Below, in pieces: positions 44,544-53,296 of a stretch of DNA of 64,000 nucleotides. Numbering within the stretch: position 1 is the stretch's first letter; each line of letters starts with the position of its first letter. The DNA is taken from positions 1,402,501 through 1,466,500 of the forward strand of contig NC_010003.1 of the NCBI RefSeq assembly GCF_000018605.1. The letters are read 5' to 3'. The notes under the pieces are model-generated. The model saw nothing but the letters and a program-made list of their open reading frames with translations. It was not told where the DNA came from and did not search any database. Origin of the DNA: Petrotoga mobilis SJ95 (GTDB lineage: Bacteria; Thermotogota; Thermotogae; Petrotogales; Petrotogaceae). The position numbers were made by a program, and so were the translations under genes.

Positions 44544-44601
44544 TATTAGTATGCTAATAATTAACTCACTAACTATTAGCATACTAATAATTAGTATACT
44601 A
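44544..44601. promoter_or_regulatory. Three palindromic MarR-type operators over the promoter
   Basis: TATTAGTATGCTAATA (44544-44559), TATTAGCATACTAATA (44574-44589) and TAGTATACTA (44592-44601) share the half-site TTAGTATRC. Their centres are 30 and 15 bp apart. On the minus strand a promoter TTGATA (44620-44615) with 16 bp to TATACT (44598-44593) overlaps the third palindrome, so binding would block RNA polymerase. Autoregulation is inferred. Confidence 0.75.
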
Positions 44602-44776
44602 TCTTTTTTTGAAATATCAAGGTTTTATTTGAAATTTTGATTAATAGTTTATATCTTTTGAATACATCTCTTAATCTTTTGAGTGAGTTACCTGGCGAAA
44701 GGGCGCTAAAAACATTATGAGAAGTGTTGACGAGAAGATAAATTTATAATACTAAACAAATGTATCATAAGATCAA

Positions 44777-46147
44777 TTAATCCTTAAATAATTCAGATAC
44801 CATTTTATCAGGAGTTAAAAGAAACAAGTCGTCAGTTTGAAATTTGAGTAACTCTGGTGTAAAACCAGATTTGGAAAAGAAGATGTATTTTGTTTGCTTG
44901 TTTTCAAAGTTTACATAGTTACTTCTCAGTTTCAGTGTCTCCAAATCTTTTATTCCCATCTTTTTATTAGTCCACTTGCATTCACCAAAGAGGATGTTGT
45001 CGTCGTTATATGCTACTATGTCTATATCATACGATAAGTTTTTTGAATAAGGGACCTTTCCCCAGCTTTTTCCTATATTATTAATGAGAAAACCAGGATA
45101 ATTGGGTTTTTCTTTTAAAAATTGTATGCAGATATTTTCAAACTGATGGCCAATATGAGTGGGCAATTGTTGGTATATTTTTTCTAATGCGCTTTTAGGA
45201 TTGAATTCTATTTCTGAAAGGTATCTACCCAAGAGGTTAAAGTAAAAGTCAAAAAATTCATCGTTTATAGAATATCTTGCGTTTCTTCTTTTTCTGTCTA
45301 ATATGCTGTTTTCTTTTTTTAAAATCTCATAATTATTCACTAGTTCGTTTAAATATTTTGAAAGGGAAGTAGAAGGGATTTTTGAAATGTCTTCTATCTC
45401 CTTGAGAGTTTTATTGCCTCCCCCGATTGCTTCCAATATTGAAAAATAGGATCTATGTTCAGAACCAAATTCTAAAATTAAAATGTTTTTAGACTCTTCT
45501 TTGAAAGGTGAAAAATCGGCGATGAATAAGTCGTATATCTTGTTTTTTAAATTATCTTTGTCTTTAAAGCCCCACAAATATTTGGGAACACCACCTACAA
45601 GGCTATAGATTTCTAAAGCTTCTTCAGTGTCGTAACCAAAGTCGAATAACATCTCTAGTCCGCTTTTTAAGTTGAACTTTTTGAGATTAATAAAGTTATT
45701 CACTCTTCCAAATAAGGGCATTTTTTCTTCCATAAATATTTTTTTGATGAGTCCTGTGTATGAACCCAAAACCGTAAGCTTTGTGTTGTATTTTGTTTCA
45801 TCCCAAGCATGTTGCAAAGAATAAAGTATATCGCTATTTACCAAAAAGAAATTTTGGAATTCATCAAAAATTATGTGATCAAATCTTTCAAAAAGATCCG
45901 TAAAAAGGTCGTACCAATTTGTGTAAATTGCCTTAGAAAAAAGACTACTCAGTTCTTTTAACAGTGCCTCTTCTCTTTTTACTTCAACAAAAAAATATAA
46001 AAAATTCTCACGATTTTCATAGGCTTTTTTAATGAGAGAAGTCTTTCCTATTCTTCTTCTTCCGTATAAAACCGTGAATCTTTTTTCTTCAGAGTTTAGG
46101 ATTTTGGTAAGAGCTTCTAATTCTTTTTCTCTATCATAAAAGTTCAT
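44777..46147 (-). CDS. AAA ATPase with DUF234-type nuclease-like tail
   Basis: A 456-residue protein of the archaeal-type ATPase family, which occurs in many copies in thermophiles and whose role is unknown. Walker A YGRRRIGKTSLIKKAY is near 27, and a DEFQNF Walker B motif near 115. A winged-helix region follows (KTLKEIEDISKIPSTSLSKY near 249-268). The C-terminal domain has a PD-(D/E)xK-like motif IDIVAYNDDNILFGECKW near 374-391. The start codon follows GCGAAGGAGCGCTATAA, a dispersed-repeat copy with a base change that creates AAGGAG. An array of palindromic repeats lies 75 bp upstream. Confidence 0.85.
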   Translation of the reverse strand: MNFYDREKELEALTKILNSEEKRFTVLYGRRRIGKTSLIKKAYENRENFLYFFVEVKREEALLKELSSLFSKAIYTNWYDLFTDLFERFDHIIFDEFQNFFLVNSDILYSLQHAWDETKYNTKLTVLGSYTGLIKKIFMEEKMPLFGRVNNFINLKKFNLKSGLEMLFDFGYDTEEALEIYSLVGGVPKYLWGFKDKDNLKNKIYDLFIADFSPFKEESKNILILEFGSEHRSYFSILEAIGGGNKTLKEIEDISKIPSTSLSKYLNELVNNYEILKKENSILDRKRRNARYSINDEFFDFYFNLLGRYLSEIEFNPKSALEKIYQQLPTHIGHQFENICIQFLKEKPNYPGFLINNIGKSWGKVPYSKNLSYDIDIVAYNDDNILFGECKWTNKKMGIKDLETLKLRSNYVNFENKQTKYIFFSKSGFTPELLKFQTDDLFLLTPDKMVSELFKD

Positions 46148-46203
46148 TTATAGCGCTCCTTCGCCGATACGTTAAGGGGGCAAGCCCAATCATAAAAGTT
46201 CAT
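46133..46203 (+). repeat. Short repeat element flanked by a 15-bp direct repeat
   Basis: ATCATAAAAGTTCAT occurs at 46133-46147 and again, perfectly, at 46189-46203. Between the two is a 41-bp element, 46148-46188, which carries a diverged repeat core (GCGCTCCTTCGCC) and a TTAAGGGGG module. The structure looks like an insertion with a target duplication. The first copy is the start of the ATPase gene. Confidence 0.7.
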
Positions 46204-46220
46204 GACGCACGACTTTTATA

Positions 46221-46280
46221 TACTGATCAGTAATATACTGGTGAGTATATTACTGATCAGTATATTACTCGTCAGTATAT
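46221..46280. repeat. Array of four 15-bp palindromic units
   Basis: Units start at 46221, 46236, 46251 and 46266: TACTGATCAGTAATA, TACTGGTGAGTATAT, TACTGATCAGTATAT and TACTCGTCAGTATAT. Units 1 and 3 contain the perfect palindrome ACTGATCAGT. The period is exactly 15 bp. It lies upstream of the ATPase gene and touches the 3' end of the enolase-superfamily gene. A cooperative operator array is the simplest reading. Confidence 0.8.
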
Positions 46281-47221
46281 TATATCACAATATAATGATC
46301 TATATTCAAATCTATTATATCGAATGCGTTTTTTATTTTGTTAGACCAGTTTAGGTTTATGAGGTGTTCTATTCTTGTGGAGATGACTGTTTCCAAGTTG
46401 AGGGTATTGGCTAAGTCATAGTGCTTTTTTAAGTTGGTTAATCCACCAACTTTGGTGATGTCTAAGACGACCCCTGAAGCAATATTTGATACTCTGATAA
46501 TATCCTCAGGTTGTTCGATGGATTCATCCCAAAAAATCGGGTAGTTTATATCTAGGTTGCTTAAAGTATTTTCTTTATACTTTGGTGTTGGCTGCTCTAA
46601 AGCCATTATTTCCGAGGTTTTTAGAAGTTTTAGAATGAGTCTGATTTCATGTTGGGGGAATAATCCTCTCAGGTCGATCCATAGTTTTTTATTTTTGAAG
46701 AGTTTCAATATTTTTTTAAACTCTGAGAGCAACGGTTTTTCTAAGAACTCCATCTTTACAATTTCTTCATCTTTTTGAATTTCAGGAAGTAAATCAAAGA
46801 TATTGGTGTCTTTTTTCCAAAAAATCCTAAAGAGAGATTCTTGTGAGATACCTTTTTTAGTGGGGAAGAGTAAGTTTATAGGGTCGTAATTGTATTTGTT
46901 TGTTAGGTAGTCAAAAATGGCTAAAAAAACAGCGGTTTTTGAAGAGTTGTCTCTTTTTATCTTTTCATTGAATTTTTCTTCGATATTGGGGATATTTTCA
47001 ATATCATCTTCCATTTCAAATAGGTCTCTAATCAATTCCAATATCGCCATAGTAGTTTTAAATGTTTCGCCAAAATAGTAATTGGGGGTGGCTGCCCCAA
47101 CCCCCTGAATTCCTTGTTTGTCTATGAATTTAAATATCGCATGCTCTTGCCATTCCATATTTAAATTTTTTAAGATTGTTCTTTCTTGCCAGTAATATAC
47201 GTCTCTTTTTCTTTCTTTCAT
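46280..47221 (-). CDS. Divergent enolase-superfamily protein
   Basis: A 313-residue protein that resembles the muconate lactonising enzyme/o-succinylbenzoate synthase/dipeptide epimerase group. The barrel metal ligands appear as WIDLRG near 194, ALEQPTP near 226 and FWDESIEQPEDI near 247. VVLDITKVGGLTNLKKHYDLA near 264-284 has the catalytic Lys region. The usual KxK motif is not evident (VKMEFLEKP near 154 stands there), and the chain is shorter than the usual 340-370. The reaction cannot be assigned. It lies 15 bp after a membrane protein gene and may be co-transcribed with it. Confidence 0.6.
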   Translation of the reverse strand: MKERKRDVYYWQERTILKNLNMEWQEHAIFKFIDKQGIQGVGAATPNYYFGETFKTTMAILELIRDLFEMEDDIENIPNIEEKFNEKIKRDNSSKTAVFLAIFDYLTNKYNYDPINLLFPTKKGISQESLFRIFWKKDTNIFDLLPEIQKDEEIVKMEFLEKPLLSEFKKILKLFKNKKLWIDLRGLFPQHEIRLILKLLKTSEIMALEQPTPKYKENTLSNLDINYPIFWDESIEQPEDIIRVSNIASGVVLDITKVGGLTNLKKHYDLANTLNLETVISTRIEHLINLNWSNKIKNAFDIIDLNIDHYIVI

Positions 47222-47236
47222 GAATTTTCAGCCTTC

Positions 47237-47860
47237 TTAGTATATATTTTCCATGAGTAAAAACCAAAATAAGGAAACTAATATTGCATAGGTTGGCGAT
47301 AAGATTAGCTCTTTTATATTCTTTTCTTTTACAAAGATAAGTTTGTATGCCAACCCAGCACCTAGTGCTATAATAGACCATAGGTAGTTTTGAGCCATCA
47401 TAAAAATGAATATCGCTAACCTTTCCGATGCGCCGATTGTGTCTTTTCTTTCTTTTTCGAATAGGTTGAAAGTTCTGAATAAGAAGCTTCCAAAACTTGT
47501 TGTTACGATCATTCCTACAATATAGAATTGAAAAACATTGGATAAGAAGGAATCTTGAAAAAAGTTTCTGAATAGGTATGACCAAAGAAAAAAAGCCCCT
47601 AAAAATATGATTTCGAAGTAAATGTTGGTGTTTTTGTTTTTTATTCTTAATAAGTCTATACCTATGTGAAGAAGGACAGAAAGTGAAACTATTAAAAGCA
47701 TCCATCCTGTTAACATATCAAAATTGAAAGCCAAAAAGACCAATAAGACCCAGATTAGATGTTTATAATAACTGGATTTATCCAAGAATTTATCAGAATA
47801 AACGTTGGTAAAGGCAAAATCAGATACAAAATGACTTAGAAAGAGTGTCATTGAAAACAT
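47237..47860 (-). CDS. DUF3307-like membrane protein
   Basis: A 207-residue protein with about six membrane segments. The N-terminal pattern LFLSHFVSDF, then K, then H within 30 residues, and HIGIDLLRIKNK near 65, fits the DUF3307 family of unknown function. The C-terminal half carries three more hydrophobic segments. It is 12 bp downstream of the nicotinate phosphoribosyltransferase gene. The overlapping frame at 47130-47705 is a shadow. Confidence 0.6.
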   Translation of the reverse strand: MFSMTLFLSHFVSDFAFTNVYSDKFLDKSSYYKHLIWVLLVFLAFNFDMLTGWMLLIVSLSVLLHIGIDLLRIKNKNTNIYFEIIFLGAFFLWSYLFRNFFQDSFLSNVFQFYIVGMIVTTSFGSFLFRTFNLFEKERKDTIGASERLAIFIFMMAQNYLWSIIALGAGLAYKLIFVKEKNIKELILSPTYAILVSLFWFLLMENIY

Positions 47861-47872
47861 AGTATACCTCCA

Positions 47873-49183
47873 TTAGTATTCCCAATAATTTTTTTCGACG
47901 ACTTTTAATCTTGAGAAGTCTCCTTTTTTTCTTCCTACTTTCGCACAAGGCCTACCATCGACTTCTACTATATCGGCTGTGAAGTCAACTTTTTGTTTCA
48001 GTAACGATGATCCAACACCGTAGAGATCTACGGGAACTTCAAGGGTTTCAAATAAATCAATTTTTTCTTGGTTGAATCCCCCTGAGACCATTATTTTTAA
48101 ATTGTTCATTCCTAGTTCATCGAATTTTCTCCTCGCCCGCCAGACCATCTCCGGGTTAACTCCTAAAGATGATTTGTCTTTTGGAATAACGGATTTGTCC
48201 CTTAAGGATCCGGATGTGTCGAATCTAACTGCCCAAATTTTGTCTTTTCCTTCACCAATTATCTTAGACAAGTCTCCCCTGTCAATATTGGGTTTTTCAC
48301 CGTATATGTGTTCGTAAAAGTCTTTTGCTACTTTGATGGTCGTTCCGATAACGTCGTTGTCCCAGTCTACTAACACCATTCTATTTACGTGACCATCTAC
48401 GTATTTGTTGAAAGCTATAGCTGCGTCTGAGGTGTTACCATTGTAAGCGGCAATTAAGGCATGAGGTATTGTTCCTAGAGATTCAACCCCCCAATAATCA
48501 GCGTTTGCATCGGTAGATACCCCAAAGGCTCCAGCTTTCAAAGCTGCATAACCGTCGGTTGTTTGAACCCAAAAATGGTCGAATCTTGCACTGAAAAATA
48601 AAATCGGTTTTCCTTTGGCAGCATTGACAACTTTCTTTACAGCGGTAGCCGTACTAGAAGCCCTTGCCATTACCCCTAAAAGAAGCGTTTCCAAATACCC
48701 AAAATAAACAGGATTACCCTCGATTACGAAAACAGGTTCCATACTCTTCGCTTCGTCTCCATCGTTTAAAGCTAATACTTCTATTTCGTCCCATTTATCT
48801 ACCCATAAACTGTTTAATAACATTCTTAGGTCCCATTTTTTATTTGTGCAATTTAGAAGTTCTTCTTTGTCCATTCGTGTAGAGGCGTCTTGTATTGCTC
48901 TTTCTATGGTTAAAATTTCATCAAAGATCTCTTTTGCCTTTTCTTCATCTTTGTAGTAACCTGTTCCGTAAGTTAAAAGAGCTAACGCTTCGTCTAGTCC
49001 AACTACTACACAGTCTGCCCTTGGGAAGAATTGATAGGTTACATTTACTTTTCTCTTGTCTTTTTTTAGGACTTCTACATACCTTGTGAAATATTTGTCG
49101 GTGTAATAGCCCATTCTTATTTTGTCGATGGGTACTTTAAAGAGTTTTGGATGTAATCTTTTATTAGTATCGTTTAAATCCAT
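47873..49183 (-). CDS. pncB: Nicotinate phosphoribosyltransferase
   Basis: The enzyme converts nicotinate and PRPP to nicotinate mononucleotide in NAD salvage. Visible family features include the N-terminal YYTDKYFTRYVEVL near 26, ARASSTATAVKK near 174, SARFDHFW near 194 and GVSTDANADYWG near 220. The C-terminal part has MVSGGFNQEKIDLFE and VDLYGVGSSL, which form the phosphate site. The length, 436 residues, fits the archaeal/thermophile-type branch. GAAGGTGG supports ATG 49183 and not the GTG 9 nt upstream. It overlaps the end of ogt by 20 bp. NAD kinase and a sirtuin are found further up the same strand. Confidence 0.9.
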   Translation of the reverse strand: MDLNDTNKRLHPKLFKVPIDKIRMGYYTDKYFTRYVEVLKKDKRKVNVTYQFFPRADCVVVGLDEALALLTYGTGYYKDEEKAKEIFDEILTIERAIQDASTRMDKEELLNCTNKKWDLRMLLNSLWVDKWDEIEVLALNDGDEAKSMEPVFVIEGNPVYFGYLETLLLGVMARASSTATAVKKVVNAAKGKPILFFSARFDHFWVQTTDGYAALKAGAFGVSTDANADYWGVESLGTIPHALIAAYNGNTSDAAIAFNKYVDGHVNRMVLVDWDNDVIGTTIKVAKDFYEHIYGEKPNIDRGDLSKIIGEGKDKIWAVRFDTSGSLRDKSVIPKDKSSLGVNPEMVWRARRKFDELGMNNLKIMVSGGFNQEKIDLFETLEVPVDLYGVGSSLLKQKVDFTADIVEVDGRPCAKVGRKKGDFSRLKVVEKNYWEY

Positions 49184-49775
49184 TTTTTCCACCTTCTGAT
49201 AAATTTTTTTCTAAATCGAGTAGATATTTTTTCCACTTGATAGTTGGAGTGAATTTTCCTATACTACCATCGCTTTTTATTACCCTGTGGCACGGGATAA
49301 TTATGGGTAAAGGGTTTTTCTTCATCAAATTTCCTACAGTTCTGTACGCTTTTGGATTTCCAGCCTTTGATGCCAATTCTTTGTAGGTAATTACACTTCC
49401 CTTTTTTGTGTTATACAGAGTTTCGTAAACCCTTTTTACAAAAGCTGTTTCACCGGGGAAGTCGAATATTTCTTTTGGGATTTTTTGGAGATCTCCATAT
49501 AGATATGCATATATTATATCAAAATGTTTCTTTGTTTTCGAGTTGTAATAATTCTCATTTTTATTAACGCCCCTTCGCCCCGCAGCCCACCCGTCTAAGG
49601 AAGGAAAATCTTTATTCTTTTGTCTTGCAGCCGACCCGTCTAAGGAAGGAAAATCTTTATTCTTTTGTCTTGCAGCCCACCCTTCTTTTTGAAAGGTTAG
49701 CCTTATCTTAGTTATCTTGTCATTTTTGACATAGATTATCACACTACCGATAGGAGTTCCTATTACGGCTTTCAT
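49164..49775 (-). CDS. ogt: Methylated-DNA-protein cysteine methyltransferase with repeat insert
   Basis: Suicide repair protein that takes the alkyl group from O6-alkylguanine. The C-terminal domain is typical: GSVITYKELASKAGNPKAYR near 121-140, VGNLMKKNPLPIIIPCHRVI with the acceptor Cys in PCHRV, and SDGSIGKF. The chain has 203 residues where about 160 are usual. The excess is residues about 29-70, a translation of the dispersed repeat: two 15-residue units AARQKNKDFPSLDG, then WAAGRRGVN. The insert is in the N-terminal, non-catalytic domain, so activity may be kept. The 4-bp overlap with smc suggests coupling. Confidence 0.9.
   Translation of the reverse strand: MKAVIGTPIGSVIIYVKNDKITKIRLTFQKEGWAARQKNKDFPSLDGSAARQKNKDFPSLDGWAAGRRGVNKNENYYNSKTKKHFDIIYAYLYGDLQKIPKEIFDFPGETAFVKRVYETLYNTKKGSVITYKELASKAGNPKAYRTVGNLMKKNPLPIIIPCHRVIKSDGSIGKFTPTIKWKKYLLDLEKNLSEGGKNGFKRY
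49565..49690 (+). repeat. Dispersed repeat inside ogt with 45-bp tandem units
   Basis: One core copy (GCCCCTTCGCCCCGCAGCCC) is followed by two tandem 45-bp units starting GCAGCC at 49582 and 49627, with a third start at 49672. The period is a multiple of three, so the reading frame of ogt is kept. Confidence 0.9.
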
Positions 49776-52700
49776 CTTTCCAACTCCTTGAAATCAACGG
49801 GAACTATGTACGTAGTTCCTTCCCTCATGGTTATTCCGTAAAAAAGCTCGGCAATTTCCATCACTATTTTATTGTGGGTTATTATCAAAAATTGAGACTT
49901 TTTAGAGTTCTCTAATATTAAGTCTGATATTTTGGCAGCGTTTAGGTCATCCAAAGGGGCATCGATTTCATCTAGTATATAAAAAGGACTCGGGTTTAGA
50001 TTCATGAGTGAGAAGAGAAAAGCTATAGCTATGAGAGCTTTTTCTCCTCCTGAAAAGAGAGAGAGCTTTTGAAAGTTCATCCCAGATTTTTTTACAGATA
50101 TTTGGATCCCTTTTTCAAACTCTTTGCCCTCACCAATTAACCTGAGTTCACCGTATCCATTTGGAAAAAGTTTTGAGATGAAGAATGAGAATTCTTTGTT
50201 CAGATTGTTAAAAAATGTGTTGAATTGTCGTTGAGCTTCTTCGTCTAGATTTTTTATACTTTGTTTAAGAGAATTTATGGATTTCATTATGTCTTCTTTG
50301 TTTTTTAGATTTTCTTGGTATTCTTTTTCTACTTCTTCGTATTCGTCTAAAACAGTTAAATCAACCGAACCTAGCTTTTTTAATGAACTTTCCAATTCTT
50401 TTTGTTTGTTCCCAAGTGCCTGGATGTCTTTCTCGGGCAATTCTTTTAGCTCGAACTCTTCTTCGTTAATTTCTAAGTTTTGGGCTTTTTCGTTTAGGAA
50501 TTGTATGTTGTGGTTGGCTTCTTTTATTTCAAATTCAATCTCTTGATTTTTTTGTTTTATTGTATTTATTTCAGTTTTTAACTTGTCTATACGATTTTCA
50601 TAATTTTCCAAGTCTTTGGCCTTGTCGTATTTGCCTGTCCTACTTTGTTTCATCAGTTCAAATAATTTTGAAATTTCGTTGTTGAGAGAGTCTTTTTCTT
50701 TATTGAGTTCGTTTATGGCTTGGTTTATTTTATCGTTCTTTTCTTTTAAGCTATCAAAGGATTCTTTAGTTTTTTGCTGTTTAATTTTTATTTCTTTTAA
50801 TTCATTTTCAATTGCTGACTTTTGATTTTTGTAGTATTCGTACTTTTCTTTTATGCTCTTTAACTCCATTTCTTGGCCTATAAGCTCTTTTTCTATTTGA
50901 TTGAGTAAAGTTCTTTTTTCTTTGATGGTTTCTTCGATTTGTTGCATTTTCTTAGTCGTTTGAGTAGTATTTTGATGGTTATTTTCGATTTCCATTTTTA
51001 ATGATTGTATCTCTTGATCAAGGGTTTTGGTTTTTTCTTCATAGTTTGCTAATCTTTCGTTGTAGAAAGTTATACTTTCTTGCAGATTTTTAATTTCTTC
51101 CTTTATTTTTTTGTAGTCAAGGTCATGTGCGTTTTTTGTTACTGTTGCTTGCCTTAACTCGTCTTTTGTTGATTCTAATTCTTCTTTTTGAAGATTAAGT
51201 TTTTCTTTTACTTTGTTGTATAGGGTTTGTTTGTTTGCAAGGTCGTTTCTGATTTTGTTAAGATCTTCTTCTATTTCAGAGATCTCTCTTTTTCTTTTAA
51301 GAACCGTAGAAGAATGATCGTATTTAGATTTTCCTCCGGTTATGGCACCAGAAGAGTAGACTAACTCGCCGCTGAGAGTGACAATATTTCCAGGATACTT
51401 CATTTTCGATATTTTTATAGCTGTTTCGATATTATCGACTAACAGTGAGTTAGAGAAAACGTACTCCATAACCTTTCGATATTCTTGAGTGTAGTTTACT
51501 AAATTGATTACAAAGTCTATGGTGCCGGGTTCTTTTAAGAAGTTTTTTGGTAATCGTACTTCAGTCCTTAATAGATCAAGTGGAAGAAGGGTGATTTTTC
51601 CATTATTGCCTTTTTTCACAAGATCCAAATACTCTTTTGCCTTTGACGAATTTTTTATTACTATGTTTTGTATTCTTGAACTGGCTATTGTCGAGACCGC
51701 TTCTTCATATTTTTCTTCTGTGTTAATTAAATTGGCAACGACATCCACTACGTTATCGTCATCTTTAAAGACTTTGAAAAATTCTTTTATCGTTGTTGAG
51801 AATCCTTCGTATTCGTTGATCTGCCTGGTTAAAGATTGATATGTGTAAAACAGATTCTTTTCATTTTGTTGAAGAGAGTCAATTTCTGATAAAAGGGTAT
51901 TGTAAGAGTTTTCCGTGTGTTTTAACTCGTCGAATTTCTTTTTTAATCTTTGTTCTAATTGAATTTCAGTGCCTTTTGTATGAGAGAGTAGTTCTTCTAT
52001 TTCTTTCATTTTTTGTAAATTGTTTTCTAATTTTGTTTTCAAGGTATTTATTTGATCTTTTAGTAAGTTAATTCTTTCTTGGTTACTGCTGTATGTTGTT
52101 TGGAGGTTTTTTAGTTCTGTTTCTTTCCTTTCTTTTTCTTGAGATGCCTTTGATAATTCGGATTCTAAGGTTTTGAGCGATTCTTCTTGTTTTTCTATTT
52201 CCTGTATAATACTATTCTTTTTTTCGTTTATAAGGTTTGTTTTGTTTTGGGTTTTTTCTTCTATTTCTCTAAAATCTCTTTCGTTTTTAGAGAGTTCTTT
52301 TAACTGTTGTTCAAGCTTGTTCATTTTTTCTTCTAAAGAGTTTAATTCCCACTCTTTGCTTATTATTGAAGAGTTGTTCTCATTCAGTTCTTCTGTTAAA
52401 TGGTTTTTTTCATTTTCTATCGTTTGAACCCTTTGCCTGTAGTTTTCTACCATGTCTCCGTTGATGGATAGTTGTTTGTCAGTATCTTCTATTTCGCTTT
52501 TTAAATTTCTATAGCTTCTTTCTACTTCAAAAAGCTCTGATAGCAGAGATTTCATTCTTTGAGAATTTTCTTGTATCTCCTTTTGATATGTTTCTATCTT
52601 TTTTAGGAAAGATATTTTAGAAGCACCAAAGTACATCTTTCCTATTCTTTTGATTTCATTACGATATTCAAGGTATTTTTTTGCCCTACCAGCCCTAATG

Positions 52701-53296
52701 GATAAAGATTTTAATCTTTTATCTACAACGAATAGTAAATCGTTGATTCTGTCTAAATTTTCAGTTGTCTTATTCAATAGATTGATCGATATTTCTTTTT
52801 TTTCTAAGTACGTGGCTATGTTTGAAGCATCCAACACGATATCTCTAATATTTTCAGGCGAGGAGTTAACTATTTCACCAATTTGGCCTTGTCCAATAAT
52901 CGAGTAAAAGCTTTTCCCGGTTCCTTTGTTGAATACATTTTGCACTTCTTTAAGTGTGGCGACTTTGTTGTTTACATAGTACTTGTTGGATTCGTCTTTC
53001 TCCAATATTTTTGAGATTTTAATTTTTTCATTGTTGTCGTTTTGTACTACTAGCGAAACTTTTGCATAGTTGGAAGAGTCACTTCCATTGCTTCCTATGT
53101 GCAATACATCGTTTTTTTCTGATATTCTCATCTGTTTTTGAGATTGCTCTCCTAATAACCATCTAATCGCGTCTACAATGTTTGATTTCCCCGATCCGTT
53201 TGGACCGATTATCGCGATAATATTTTTATCTAAATTAAAATATGTTCTTCTGCCAAAACTTTTAAAACCCTCTATCTCTAGGGATAAGAGTTTCAA
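49772..53296 (-). CDS. smc: Chromosome segregation protein SMC
   Basis: A 1174-residue SMC ATPase that forms V-shaped dimers and compacts DNA with ScpA and ScpB. The N-terminal head has Walker A GPNGSGKSNIVDAI near 32. Long coiled coils at about 170-490 and 670-1010 flank the hinge (about 500-660, with GAITGGKSKYD near its end). The C-terminal head has signature LSLFSGGEKALIAIAF and Walker B FYILDEIDAPLDD. Full length. It overlaps udg (4 bp) and ogt (4 bp). Confidence 0.97.
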   Translation of the reverse strand: MKLLSLEIEGFKSFGRRTYFNLDKNIIAIIGPNGSGKSNIVDAIRWLLGEQSQKQMRISEKNDVLHIGSNGSDSSNYAKVSLVVQNDNNEKIKISKILEKDESNKYYVNNKVATLKEVQNVFNKGTGKSFYSIIGQGQIGEIVNSSPENIRDIVLDASNIATYLEKKEISINLLNKTTENLDRINDLLFVVDKRLKSLSIRAGRAKKYLEYRNEIKRIGKMYFGASKISFLKKIETYQKEIQENSQRMKSLLSELFEVERSYRNLKSEIEDTDKQLSINGDMVENYRQRVQTIENEKNHLTEELNENNSSIISKEWELNSLEEKMNKLEQQLKELSKNERDFREIEEKTQNKTNLINEKKNSIIQEIEKQEESLKTLESELSKASQEKERKETELKNLQTTYSSNQERINLLKDQINTLKTKLENNLQKMKEIEELLSHTKGTEIQLEQRLKKKFDELKHTENSYNTLLSEIDSLQQNEKNLFYTYQSLTRQINEYEGFSTTIKEFFKVFKDDDNVVDVVANLINTEEKYEEAVSTIASSRIQNIVIKNSSKAKEYLDLVKKGNNGKITLLPLDLLRTEVRLPKNFLKEPGTIDFVINLVNYTQEYRKVMEYVFSNSLLVDNIETAIKISKMKYPGNIVTLSGELVYSSGAITGGKSKYDHSSTVLKRKREISEIEEDLNKIRNDLANKQTLYNKVKEKLNLQKEELESTKDELRQATVTKNAHDLDYKKIKEEIKNLQESITFYNERLANYEEKTKTLDQEIQSLKMEIENNHQNTTQTTKKMQQIEETIKEKRTLLNQIEKELIGQEMELKSIKEKYEYYKNQKSAIENELKEIKIKQQKTKESFDSLKEKNDKINQAINELNKEKDSLNNEISKLFELMKQSRTGKYDKAKDLENYENRIDKLKTEINTIKQKNQEIEFEIKEANHNIQFLNEKAQNLEINEEEFELKELPEKDIQALGNKQKELESSLKKLGSVDLTVLDEYEEVEKEYQENLKNKEDIMKSINSLKQSIKNLDEEAQRQFNTFFNNLNKEFSFFISKLFPNGYGELRLIGEGKEFEKGIQISVKKSGMNFQKLSLFSGGEKALIAIAFLFSLMNLNPSPFYILDEIDAPLDDLNAAKISDLILENSKKSQFLIITHNKIVMEIAELFYGITMREGTTYIVPVDFKELER

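Noticed and set aside
47130-47705. Minus-strand frame of 191 codons
   Set aside because: It overlaps the DUF3307-like membrane protein in another frame and shows a Lys/Arg/His-rich composition without any family feature.
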